From Gottfriedia acidiceleris (GTDB lineage: Bacteria > Bacillota > Bacilli > Bacillales > Bacillaceae_G): a DNA stretch of 64,000 nt. Made by a program: the position numbers and the translations under genes. Of this stretch, positions 27,767 to 35,258 are shown piece after piece. The stretch spans positions 124,001-188,000 of the forward strand of contig NZ_SCFN01000001.1 in assembly GCF_004138285.1 (NCBI RefSeq), written 5' to 3'. The notes beneath the pieces were generated by a model. That model ran no database searches. It worked only from the letters and a program-made list of their open reading frames with translations, and was not told the origin of the DNA. Numbering within the stretch: position 1 is the first letter of the stretch; each line of letters starts with the position of its first letter.

Positions 27767-30676
27767 GTGAGAATTCACATAGTAATAAAGGGCGATACCC
27801 TTAAGAGCATTGCTCAAAAATATAACATCGACTATGAAGAGATAGTTAAATTAAATGCCCAACTAAGTAATCCAGATATGATCTATCCTGGCATGAAAAT
27901 TAAAGTGCCAGAAAGGGGAGAAAAACCAGCCCCATTAGGTTCTAAAAAGGAGGTACAGCTACCTAAAGAACCTAAGCCAAGTGTTGCTTTAGAGGTAGAA
28001 GAAGGAAATGTTCAACCTGTAGCTCAGCCACAGCCTGTTGTCCAACCTACAGCTGAACAACCAAAACCTGCTGTCCAACCGACTACTAAGCCTGAGAATA
28101 ATTTGAATATTAATGTAGAGGTTACACCGACAGTAAAACCTGTAATTCAGGTACCTATTCCACCTGCAAAACCGACTGTATCACCTGCGACAAATAATGC
28201 GAATCAACAAGTATCTCCTGTTCAAACTGGAAAACCAAATGCGAACATACCGCAAGTTGTTTCGCCAGTGGCAGTTAAAATTCCGATAAATGATAATAAA
28301 TCAAATGTGAACACCAAGGGAGGACAAAGCATGTCAGAGAAAAAGAACTACTTCCCAGGATCATTGGTTTCTCCGTCAACACCAAATCCGCAAGTATCTC
28401 CTGTGGAAACAGGAAAACCAAATCAACAAGTATCACCAGTATCAACAGGAAAACCAAATCAACAAGTATCACCGGTATCAACAGGAAAACCAAATATGCA
28501 AGTATCACCAGTAGCAACAGGAAAACCCAATGTGCAAGTATCACCGGTATCAACAGGAAAAGCGAAAGAGCAAGTATTACCAGTAGCAACAGGAAAACCG
28601 AATATGCAAGTATCACCGGCAGCAACAGGAAAACCGAATATGCAAGTATCACCAGTATCAACAGGAAAGCCGAATATGCAAGTATCTCCAGCAGCAACAG
28701 GAAAACCGAATATGCAAGTATCACCAGTATCAACAGGGAAACCAAATATGCAAGTATCACCGGCAGCAACAGGAAAACCAAATACGCAAGTATCGCCAGT
28801 GGCAACAGGAAAACCAAATGCGCAAGTATCACCAGTAGCTACTAATAAAGCCCAAACTTTACCAGCTTATATGGGGCCAAATAATGCACCACAAACAATG
28901 CCAGCATATATGGGACCGAATGCACCACAAACAATGCCAGCATATATGGGACCGAATGCACCACAAACAATGCCAGCATATATGGGACCGAATGCACCAC
29001 AAACAATGCCAGCATATATGGGACCGAATGCACCACAAACAATGCCAGCATATATGGGACCGAATGCACCACAAACAATGCCAGCATATATGGGACCGAA
29101 TGCACCACAAACAATGCCAGCATATATGGGACCGAATGCACCACAAACAATGCCAGCATATATGGGACCGAATGCACCACAAACAATGCCAGCATATATG
29201 GGACCGAATGCACCACAAACAATGCCAGCATATATGGGACCGAATGCACCACAAACAATGCCAGCATATATGGGACCGAATGCACCACAAACAATGCCAG
29301 CATATATGGGACCGAATGCACCACAAACAATGCCAGCATATATGGGACCGAATGCACCACAAACAATGCCAGCATATATGGGACCGAATGCACCACAAAC
29401 AATGCCAGCATATATGGGACCGAATGCACCACAAACAATGCCAGCATATATGGGACCGAATGCACCACAAACAATGCCAGCATATATGGGACCGAATGCA
29501 CCACAAACAATGCCAGCATATATGGGACCGAATGCACCACAAACAATGCCAGCATATATGGGACCGAATGCACCACAAACAATGCCAGCATATATGGGAC
29601 CAAATGCACCACAAACACTACCAGCATATGTAGGACCAAATCCAAACGCAGCTCAAACGCTACCAGCATATGTAGGACCAAATCCAAACGCAGCCCAAAC
29701 GCTACCAGCATATGTAGGACCAAACCCTAATGCAGCCCAAACATTACCAGCATATATGGGACCAAATGAAAACTTCCCACAAACAATGCCGGCATATATG
29801 GGACCAAACGCAAACTTCCCGCAAACAATGCCAGCATATATGGGGCCAAACGCAAATTTCCCACAAACATTACCAGCATATATGGGACCGAATGAAAACT
29901 TCCCACAAACATTACCAGCATATATGGGACCAAACGCAAACTACCCATATTATCCACGAGGAGAAGGAGGGGCATTACCAACATTACCGAGTTTTGGAGC
30001 TATGCCGATGCTGCCAGGATTAACTGGAGAAGCACCACCGACTGGAGGAGTGCCAGTAGCACCAGTTCCGCCAACTGCGATGCCAACGCCATTACCAGCA
30101 CCAATGCCTACACCTTTACCAGCACCAATGCCAGGAAATAATGCGCAAACACTACCAGCATATATGGGACCGAATCCAAATGCAGCCCAAACATTACCGG
30201 CATACATGGGACCGAACGGAAACTTCCCACAAACATTACCAGCATATATGGGACCAAATGAAAACTTCCCAGCAACATTACCAGCATATATGGGACCAAA
30301 TGAAAATTTCCCAGCAACAATGCCGGCATATATGGGACCAAATGAAAACTTCCCAGCAACATTACCAGCATATATGGGACCAAACGCAAATTTCCCACAA
30401 ACATTACCAGCATATATGGGACCAAACGCAAATTTCCCGCAAACATTACCAGCATATATGGGACCAAATGAAAACTTCCCACAAACAATGCCAGCTATGG
30501 ACTATCCAAAGTTCCAAGGCGGACCAGTTATTTCACCGTATGCTACTGGACCGAATACTCCAATGTATCGTGATGCATCAGAACCTTATTTTGATCCAAA
30601 TTCGCAATTATTTACTCCTTATGCACAAAATCAGTCTTCATACGGAGTGCCATATTTTGAGGAAGATGAACAATAA
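27767..30676 (+). CDS. safA: SafA/ExsA-type spore coat assembly protein, repeat-expanded
   Basis: A 969-residue protein. The N-terminal LysM domain (residues 1-48, HIVIKGDTLKSIAQKYNI...MIYPGMKIKVPE) binds cortex peptidoglycan. A proline/glutamine-rich linker follows (about 50-200), then about thirteen 12-residue units of the type QVSPVxTGKPN. Twenty tandem APQTMPAYMGPN units come next. After these are 14-residue variants (ENFPQTLPAYMGPN, PNAAQTLPAYVGPN), a non-repetitive proline-rich spacer, more 14-residue units, and a unique tail. SafA organises the inner coat at the cortex interface. B. subtilis SafA is 387 residues and B. cereus ExsA about 640, so this is unusually long. The start is GTG with AGGAGGGG. 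The coxA-like neighbour and sigma-E promoter support the identity. Confidence 0.88.
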   Translation: MRIHIVIKGDTLKSIAQKYNIDYEEIVKLNAQLSNPDMIYPGMKIKVPERGEKPAPLGSKKEVQLPKEPKPSVALEVEEGNVQPVAQPQPVVQPTAEQPKPAVQPTTKPENNLNINVEVTPTVKPVIQVPIPPAKPTVSPATNNANQQVSPVQTGKPNANIPQVVSPVAVKIPINDNKSNVNTKGGQSMSEKKNYFPGSLVSPSTPNPQVSPVETGKPNQQVSPVSTGKPNQQVSPVSTGKPNMQVSPVATGKPNVQVSPVSTGKAKEQVLPVATGKPNMQVSPAATGKPNMQVSPVSTGKPNMQVSPAATGKPNMQVSPVSTGKPNMQVSPAATGKPNTQVSPVATGKPNAQVSPVATNKAQTLPAYMGPNNAPQTMPAYMGPNAPQTMPAYMGPNAPQTMPAYMGPNAPQTMPAYMGPNAPQTMPAYMGPNAPQTMPAYMGPNAPQTMPAYMGPNAPQTMPAYMGPNAPQTMPAYMGPNAPQTMPAYMGPNAPQTMPAYMGPNAPQTMPAYMGPNAPQTMPAYMGPNAPQTMPAYMGPNAPQTMPAYMGPNAPQTMPAYMGPNAPQTMPAYMGPNAPQTMPAYMGPNAPQTMPAYMGPNAPQTMPAYMGPNAPQTLPAYVGPNPNAAQTLPAYVGPNPNAAQTLPAYVGPNPNAAQTLPAYMGPNENFPQTMPAYMGPNANFPQTMPAYMGPNANFPQTLPAYMGPNENFPQTLPAYMGPNANYPYYPRGEGGALPTLPSFGAMPMLPGLTGEAPPTGGVPVAPVPPTAMPTPLPAPMPTPLPAPMPGNNAQTLPAYMGPNPNAAQTLPAYMGPNGNFPQTLPAYMGPNENFPATLPAYMGPNENFPATMPAYMGPNENFPATLPAYMGPNANFPQTLPAYMGPNANFPQTLPAYMGPNENFPQTMPAMDYPKFQGGPVISPYATGPNTPMYRDASEPYFDPNSQLFTPYAQNQSSYGVPYFEEDEQ
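28318..28333 (+). promoter_or_regulatory. Internal ribosome binding site and start inside safA
   Basis: GGGAGGA (28318-28324) precedes an in-frame ATG at 28331 with ideal spacing. Met189 would begin a 781-residue C-terminal form (MSEKKNYFPG...) lacking LysM. B. subtilis makes the analogous SafA-C30 form by internal initiation. Confidence 0.72.
28387..28851 (+). repeat. Degenerate 36-bp tandem repeat block 1 within safA
   Basis: About thirteen units encode xQVSPVxTGKPN (x varies, often M; the third variable position alternates S, A or E). Units differ at several bases, so this block is older or less homogenised than the next. Each unit holds one Gln and usually one Lys. Confidence 0.9.
28884..29603 (+). 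repeat. Near-perfect 36-bp tandem repeat block 2 within safA, 20 units
   Basis: Twenty consecutive 36-bp units encode APQTMPAYMGPN. Nineteen look identical at the DNA level; the last differs by one base (CCGAAT to CCAAAT). Because 36 is divisible by three and the unit has no stop, all six frames are open here, producing large spurious ORFs on both strands. Confidence 0.97.
29604..30498 (+). repeat. Block 3 of safA: 12- to 14-residue variant units around a proline-rich spacer
   Basis: Units of 42 bp encode (P/E/A)N(A/F)(A/P)(Q/A)T(L/M)PAY(M/V)GPN. Two runs are separated by a non-repetitive segment (about 29942-30143) rich in P, A, G and M. Codon-level differences between units show that these diverged before the twenty-unit block expanded. 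Confidence 0.85.
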
Positions 30677-30689
30677 AGAATTTTATATA

Positions 30690-30722
30690 AAAAGGCGATT
30701 AATTTCTAATCGTCTTTTTTTT
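30690..30722 (+). terminator. Terminator after safA
   Basis: AAAGGCGATTA (30691-30701) pairs with TAATCGTCTTT (30707-30717, one G-U), followed by a run of T. Confidence 0.85.
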
Positions 30723-30867
30723 ATTTTAACTATTTCATACAGGAATTAATTGGTTTAGAAATTAATTTCTCATGTAACAGCCTTTAAAGACTACTTATTT
30801 TACTTAAAATGAGTTTCAAACCATCAATTAACAATTTAAAAACCACCTAAAAAGGTCAACCTAACTC

Positions 30868-30890
30868 TGTAATACAACTTTAGTATTACA
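30868..30890 (+). promoter_or_regulatory. Perfect inverted repeat upstream of the coxA-like gene
   Basis: TGTAATAC (30868-30875) and GTATTACA (30883-30890) are separated by seven bases, 30 bp before the start codon. With no T run it is more likely an operator than a terminator. The binding protein is unknown. Confidence 0.4.
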
Positions 30891-30920
30891 ATTGACTGTA
30901 ATTAAAGGGAGGGTTTTATA

Positions 30921-31682
30921 TTGAATAAAAAAGGTCTTATCGTTGCTACAGGTACAGTGCTAACAGCTTTAACATTATCTGCTTGTGGAACAAACAATAA
31001 TGCCATGAATGACCATAAAAGAAATGTTGGTTATGAAAAAGTAAACTTCAATAGACCGACAAACCCTTATGCGGTTAATTACCGTTATGAAAACGTAAAC
31101 TATCCTAATAACCAAGATTATTTCACAAAGAAAAATAATCACTACGGAAATGATCGTATAAATGAAGGTTTAAGTAGTGAGTATTCTAATGATGGCGTAA
31201 TCCATGATGGAACATATGGAAGAAATGTCAATAATATGAATAGAAACTACACGATGGATCAAGTTCGTTATAATAACGATTTAAACACAGCTCCACTTGT
31301 ACCATATACAAATATTAGTACAAACACTAATATGAACGCGGGTGAACGAAAGTTTGCGGACCAAATTTCTAAACGAGTAGAACAAATGTCAAATGTAGAC
31401 AAAGCAAACACGGTTGCTGTTGGTGATCAGGTTCTTGTTGCAGTAGATTTGGTAAATGAAAATGTTGATGAAAGCGCATTTCGATCAAAAATTAAAGACG
31501 CTTTATCACCATACACGAGTGGTAAAAAAGTTTATGTAACATTCGATGGAACAATTAGAAATAATTTAAATAACGTTCCAAATGCCACTAAAAATGTATT
31601 ATACGATACAAAAGAAAATGTTAAACATATGTATCGAAATGTAAAAAATGATGTTAAGGATGCAACTAATCCAAACCGATAA
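30921..31682 (+). CDS. coxA: YhcN/YlaJ-family sporulation lipoprotein, CoxA-like
   Basis: A 253-residue lipoprotein. The signal peptide MNKKGLIVATGTVLTALTLS is followed by the lipobox LSAC, with the acylated Cys near residue 22. Residues 30-130 are rich in Asn and Tyr and low in complexity. The C-terminal ~110 residues (GERKFADQISKRVEQM, DQVLVAVDLV, KVYVTFDGTIRNN) are the YhcN/YlaJ domain of spore membrane lipoproteins. In B. subtilis the YhcN-type gene coxA (yrbB) follows safA directly, which supports the name. The start is TTG after AAAGGGAGGG. Exact orthology is likely but not proven; the Asn-rich middle differs between species. Confidence 0.8.
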   Translation: MNKKGLIVATGTVLTALTLSACGTNNNAMNDHKRNVGYEKVNFNRPTNPYAVNYRYENVNYPNNQDYFTKKNNHYGNDRINEGLSSEYSNDGVIHDGTYGRNVNNMNRNYTMDQVRYNNDLNTAPLVPYTNISTNTNMNAGERKFADQISKRVEQMSNVDKANTVAVGDQVLVAVDLVNENVDESAFRSKIKDALSPYTSGKKVYVTFDGTIRNNLNNVPNATKNVLYDTKENVKHMYRNVKNDVKDATNPNR

Positions 31683-31700
31683 AAATCAATTTTTACACTG

Positions 31701-31731
31701 AAAAGGAAGAAGCTCTGCTTCTTCCTTTTTT
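31701..31731 (+). terminator. Terminator after the coxA-like gene
   Basis: AAAAGGAAGAAGC (31701-31713) and GCTTCTTCCTTTT (31717-31729), perfect 13-bp stem with loop TCT, then T. Confidence 0.92.
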
Positions 31732-31883
31732 AGAGTGTTCAAATAGAGTAAATTGTGAGGGATGGGATTTCACCAAGCTATAGTTACATTAATTTCTTGT
31801 TTCTTTTCTAATTACATAACTTTTCTTAATTTAATGATGAAAAATAAGTTCCTTTTAGTTCTTAGAATAATTAAATAATTCGT

Positions 31884-31948
31884 TTGATGAGGGTTAAACA
31901 ATATGGTAAAGTGATTTTTATATTGACCAAAAGTTCGAAGTGGTCAAT
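31884..31948 (+). promoter_or_regulatory. Promoter and palindromic operator of the tetR-acetyltransferase pair
   Basis: TTGATG (31884-31889) and TAAAGT (31907-31912) are 17 bp apart. Just after the expected start site is the palindrome ATTGACCA (31922-31929) and TGGTCAAT (31941-31948) with an 11-bp spacer, a plausible site for autoregulation by the TetR protein encoded next. Confidence 0.6.
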
Positions 31949-31978
31949 TGGTTAATAAGAGAATTTGAGGTGAGTTTT

Positions 31979-32551
31979 TTGAAAAAGCAAAATATTTTAC
32001 AAGCTGCCGCAAAGTCATTTACCATTTTTGGCTATAAAGCAACTACAATGAGTCAAATCGCAAAACAAGCAAATGTTGGAAAGGGAACAATCTATACTTT
32101 CTTCAAAAATAAAGAAGAATTGTTTGATGAAATCATCAATAATTTGATTACAGAAATGAAATTTTTAGCAGAACAATCCATTCATGATGAAGATTCATTC
32201 ATTGAAAAAGCTCATAAAGGAATTGAAGTTTTTATTGCTTTTCATAATGAACATGAATTAACAATAAAGTTACTTCAGGAACAAAAAGAAATTGGAACGA
32301 CTATAGTACATGACGCTTTAAAACGATTGAATCATTCAATCATTCAATACATACAGAAAAAAATTGAAGAAGCAATAGCAAAGAAAGAAATTGTTGAATG
32401 TGATCCCGAAATAACTGCTTTGGTAATGTTTCGACTTTATACAACACTTAAAATAGACTGGGAGAAAGAGCACGAAGCACTAAGTCCTAAAAAAATTACT
32501 GAGTTGTTTAACTTTTATATACTAAATGGTTTATCAAAAGGGCAGGATTAA
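31979..32551 (+). CDS. TetR/AcrR family transcriptional regulator
   Basis: A 190-residue repressor-type protein. The N-terminal helix-turn-helix (about 5-50) reads ILQAAAKSFTIFGYKATTMSQ then AKQANVGKGTIYTFFKNKEEL, typical of TetR. The C-terminal helical domain should bind a ligand that is not identifiable. A GTG at 31940 is in frame but overlaps the palindromic operator and lacks a ribosome site. The TTG at 31979 follows GAGGTGAG (31967-31974) and gives the family N-terminus. The acetyltransferase gene begins 27 bp downstream and is its likely partner. This pair is not part of the usual safA-bofC neighbourhood. Confidence 0.85.
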   Translation: MKKQNILQAAAKSFTIFGYKATTMSQIAKQANVGKGTIYTFFKNKEELFDEIINNLITEMKFLAEQSIHDEDSFIEKAHKGIEVFIAFHNEHELTIKLLQEQKEIGTTIVHDALKRLNHSIIQYIQKKIEEAIAKKEIVECDPEITALVMFRLYTTLKIDWEKEHEALSPKKITELFNFYILNGLSKGQD

Positions 32552-32578
32552 GGGTCAGGTGACTAGGAGGAGAAAATT

Positions 32579-33037
32579 TTGATTTTAAAATTAGATAATA
32601 AAGATAAAAAAATGGCAAATTTAATTTTAAATGTACAGTTACCTGCATATAAGGTAGAGGCAAAGTTAATCAATTTTGAAGGAATACCACAATTAAAGGA
32701 CAATGTCGAAAGTATTAGAGATTCCAAAGAAATCTTTATCGGTTATGTGATTGAGAATGATTTAAAAGGATTTTTGGCCTATTCAGAAGGCGATAACGAA
32801 TATCAAATATGTAGATTAGTAGTACATCCTAGTTGCTTTAAGCGGGGCATTGCAAGAAAATTAGTTAATTATTTTTTAAATGAAATTGCCAAAAAGAAAA
32901 AGGTAATTGTTTCAACAGGATCAGATAATCTACCAGCCATTAACTTATATAAAACTTCTGGTTTTAAATTTCATAAGAAAATTGAAGTGGCACCTAATTT
33001 TTTTATATCTCTATTTGAAATTACATTTGGAAATTAA
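32579..33037 (+). CDS. GNAT-family N-acetyltransferase
   Basis: A 152-residue acetyl-CoA-dependent transferase. The core has beta-strand 4 ICRLVVHPSCFKRGIARKLVNYF, with the acetyl-CoA pyrophosphate loop (KRGIAR) near residue 90. A later SGSDN-like strand and NLYKTSGFKFHKK helix are typical of GNAT. The substrate is unknown. The start is TTG with AGGAGGAG seven bases upstream. Coexpression with the TetR gene suggests a role in response to whatever that repressor senses. Confidence 0.82.
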   Translation: MILKLDNKDKKMANLILNVQLPAYKVEAKLINFEGIPQLKDNVESIRDSKEIFIGYVIENDLKGFLAYSEGDNEYQICRLVVHPSCFKRGIARKLVNYFLNEIAKKKKVIVSTGSDNLPAINLYKTSGFKFHKKIEVAPNFFISLFEITFGN

Positions 33038-33113
33038 ATGCTAAAATTAGACTGAAATTCATTAACATTAAAGCTGTTAGTAAATTTCATTTATGTTTAT
33101 TTCGTCTCCCTTT

Positions 33114-33140
33114 CCTAAAGACAACTCTTTAGGTTTTTTT
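33114..33140 (+). terminator. Terminator after the tetR-acetyltransferase pair
   Basis: CCTAAAG (33114-33120) and CTTTAGG (33127-33133) followed by seven T. Located about 76 bp after the stop. Confidence 0.75.
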
Positions 33141-33256
33141 GTTTAGAAGATTAATGGCCATTTGCAAATAAAAATTTATTAACATCTTGGATAAAGATAA
33201 AAGGAATGGTCAAACTAAAAAAGCTTGTATGATTTTGTCTAAAGGAGTGGATGTTT

Positions 33257-33766
33257 GTGAAAAAGTTCATTTTAATATTTGTTTGTTTACTAGCTTTATT
33301 AATACCGGCACAAACTGAAACATTGGCAGCTCATAATGATATTCATCATAGTTCTAACAAAAAGGGGATTACAATCATTTTACATAAAGTATATATAAAC
33401 GGTGAAGTGATTGAGGAAATTTATATTAATCAACACAAAACGCTGGTTCAAGTAAAAAAAGAATTTAAGGGATGGAAAGTTATAGAAGAAAATGATGATC
33501 AAATCGTACTAATGAAAAAAATAAATGATCTTTCACCTACTTTAAAGTCGAAAGGTTATTTAGGAATAAATTCAAATGGAGTTTTGAATTTATATATTGG
33601 AGTGCCAAGTGGTAATAATATTATTGAATCTTTTTTTCAAATAGATACGAATAAATTAGAAGTAAATAAACAAAAGCAGCTTGAGAAAGGGATTAAAATT
33701 TCGACCAAAAATCATTACGATTATCTATTACATTACTTAAAAGAGTATGAAAGAATCGTAAATTAA
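33257..33766 (+). CDS. bofC: Forespore intercompartmental signalling protein BofC
   Basis: About 169 residues with a cleavable signal peptide (KKFILIFVCLLALLIPAQ, then TETLAAHND). It is therefore exported from the forespore into the intermembrane space. The conserved core KVYINGEVIEE, GWKVIEENDD, INDLSP, GYLGINSNGVL and IESFFQIDTNKLE matches B. subtilis BofC. BofC restrains the SpoIVB protease that triggers SpoIVFB and sigma-K. ATG 33251 is only three bases from AAAGGAG, whereas GTG 33257 has nine, so GTG is preferred. Position just before ruvA also agrees with B. subtilis. Confidence 0.9.
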   Translation: MKKFILIFVCLLALLIPAQTETLAAHNDIHHSSNKKGITIILHKVYINGEVIEEIYINQHKTLVQVKKEFKGWKVIEENDDQIVLMKKINDLSPTLKSKGYLGINSNGVLNLYIGVPSGNNIIESFFQIDTNKLEVNKQKQLEKGIKISTKNHYDYLLHYLKEYERIVN

Positions 33767-33819
33767 ATTTAGGAATTCAACTGTGGTCAATCGGTAACGA
33801 CTATTTAAAAATTAAAAAG

Positions 33820-33856
33820 AATCCACCAGGTAATTCATTTTCCTTGTGGATTTTTT
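33820..33856. terminator. Bidirectional terminator between bofC and an acetyltransferase gene
   Basis: AATCCACCAGG (33820-33830) pairs with CCTTGTGGATT (33842-33852) with one mismatch. A-rich and T-rich flanks serve both converging genes. Confidence 0.75.
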
Positions 33857-34452
33857 GTATTTGTATGGTTCAAGTCATTTTTTCTGTTTCGAACTTCCTT
33901 TTCCTTATTTCGTTCCCATTCACTTCGCAAAATTGAATAAACATAAGTATCATGCACTGTGCTACCTTGTATTAAATACTCGCGTAGTAGGCCCTCATTC
34001 GTAAATCCTATCTTTTCAAGAAGTTTTTGGGAAGGTAGATTTTCTGGATAAACGATCGCACCAATTCGATTTAGTTTAAGATGATCAAATCCATATGATA
34101 ATAATGCTTTTAAAGCCTCTGTCGCAAAACCTTTTCTCCAATAGTCTGGGTGTAGCTCATAGCCAACTTCAGCCCTTTTGTTTCGTTCATTGTAGGCAGT
34201 AAATCCACATGTTCCGATTAATTTGTTTGTTTCATTATCAATCATCCCCCAACGGATGCCATTGCGCGTTTCATACATTTCTCTAAAATAATGAATTACG
34301 TCCAATACTTCACTACTATTTTTTAGTGCATCTAGTCCATAATATTTTGTGACATCTTCTCTTGATAAAATATTGAACATTCGATTAAGATCAGTGACTT
34401 TTATTTCTCTTAAATAAAGTCGCTCTGTAGTTAGAATTGGAAACATGTTCAA
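33835..34452 (-). CDS. RimJ/RimL-type GNAT acetyltransferase
   Basis: A 205-residue GNAT protein of the RimJ-like subgroup. It begins FPILTTERLYLREIKVTDLN, with the strand-4/loop segment VGYELHPDYWRKGFATEALKALL and the late NLPSQKLLEKIGFTNEGLLREY, all hallmarks of the subgroup. Members acetylate N-terminal or small-molecule amines; the target here is unknown. The last ~25 residues are highly charged and probably disordered. The start TTG (minus strand) follows GGGAGG by nine bases; the next ATG, two codons later, is an alternative. It overlaps the convergent terminator at its 3' end. Confidence 0.85.
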   Translation of the reverse strand: MNMFPILTTERLYLREIKVTDLNRMFNILSREDVTKYYGLDALKNSSEVLDVIHYFREMYETRNGIRWGMIDNETNKLIGTCGFTAYNERNKRAEVGYELHPDYWRKGFATEALKALLSYGFDHLKLNRIGAIVYPENLPSQKLLEKIGFTNEGLLREYLIQGSTVHDTYVYSILRSEWERNKEKEVRNRKNDLNHTNTKNPQGK

Positions 34453-34635
34453 ATCGAATGGCCTCCCTATAGATTTTCTTAAGTATCGAGCTTTTGCTAA
34501 ATATTATTAGTCATTTTTATATTAAACTTTTTTAGTTAAATCATATGTATAAAATTTTTATTTTCGACAGCCGACTATTTTTTTCCTTCTTCTATCTATG
34601 GTACAATGGAATACATGTAAAAAGGGGAGAAAACC

Positions 34636-35253
34636 ATGTACGAATACATAATTGGAAAGATAGAATGGGTTGGACCAGAATATATTGTAATTGATCATAA
34701 TGGAATGGGCTATCAATTATTTACACCTAATCCATATGTTTTTAGACCTTCAAATGAAATCTTAAAAGTTTATACTCATCATTATGTAAGAGAAGATGTT
34801 ATGATGTTATATGGTTTTAAAACACTAGATGAACGTACTTTATTTCAAAAATTGTTAAGTGTGTCAGGAATCGGTCCTAAAGGTGCCTTGGCAATTGTTG
34901 CGACTGGTGAGCCAAATCAAATTGTTCATGCAATAGAAGAAGAGGACGAGGTATTTTTAACAAAATTTCCTGGTGTTGGTAAAAAGACAGCAAGACAAAT
35001 GATCCTTGATTTAAAAGGAAAACTTGAAAAAGTTTTTGGAGCAGTTCAAGTCGATTTATTTACTGACCTAGATGCTATTGAGGAGAAAGAAAGTGCAGCA
35101 TCTTCATTAGATGATGCAATTGAAGCTTTAAAAGCATTAGGCTATGCAGAAAAAGAAGTTAAAAAGATCGTACCGTTATTAAAGAATGAGAAACTTTCAA
35201 CTGATGAATATATTAAAAAAGCACTTCAATTACTATTGCAAGCTAAGAGGTGA
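34636..35253 (+). CDS. ruvA: Holliday junction branch migration protein RuvA
   Basis: A 205-residue junction-binding protein. The N-terminal OB-fold (about 1-65) is followed by two helix-hairpin-helix motifs ([18 protein letters not shown] and [21 protein letters not shown]). The C-terminal three-helix domain (about 150-205) contacts RuvB. It forms tetramers on the Holliday junction. The ATG follows AAAAGGGGAG. A -10-like TACAAT stands about 35 bp upstream, but no clear -35 was found. The ruvB gene overlaps its end region. Confidence 0.97.
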   Translation: MYEYIIGKIEWVGPEYIVIDHNGMGYQLFTPNPYVFRPSNEILKVYTHHYVREDVMMLYGFKTLDERTLFQKLLSVSGIGPKGALAIVATGEPNQIVHAIEEEDEVFLTKFPGVGKKTARQMILDLKGKLEKVFGAVQVDLFTDLDAIEEKESAASSLDDAIEALKALGYAEKEVKKIVPLLKNEKLSTDEYIKKALQLLLQAKR

Positions 35254-35258
35254 TGAAA

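Noticed and set aside
28275-28832. Minus-strand 185-codon ORF rich in LVFLLILVILAYL, resembling a membrane protein
   Set aside because: It is the antisense shadow of safA repeat block 1; hydrophobicity comes from the complement of Thr/Pro/Gly/Lys codons.
28387-29603. CRISPR-like array
   Set aside because: Units are directly adjacent without unique spacers, are translated in frame as part of safA, and no cas genes are nearby.
28859-29723. Large ORFs on both strands across the safA repeat, including a plus-strand frame encoding MHHKQCQHIWDR repeats and minus-strand frames rich in VHSVPYMLALFV or WHCLWCIRSHIC
   Set aside because: The 36-bp unit lacks stops in any frame and its length is a multiple of three, so all six frames stay open by construction. 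None has a ribosome site at its start, and the safA frame has a proper start, domain and terminator.
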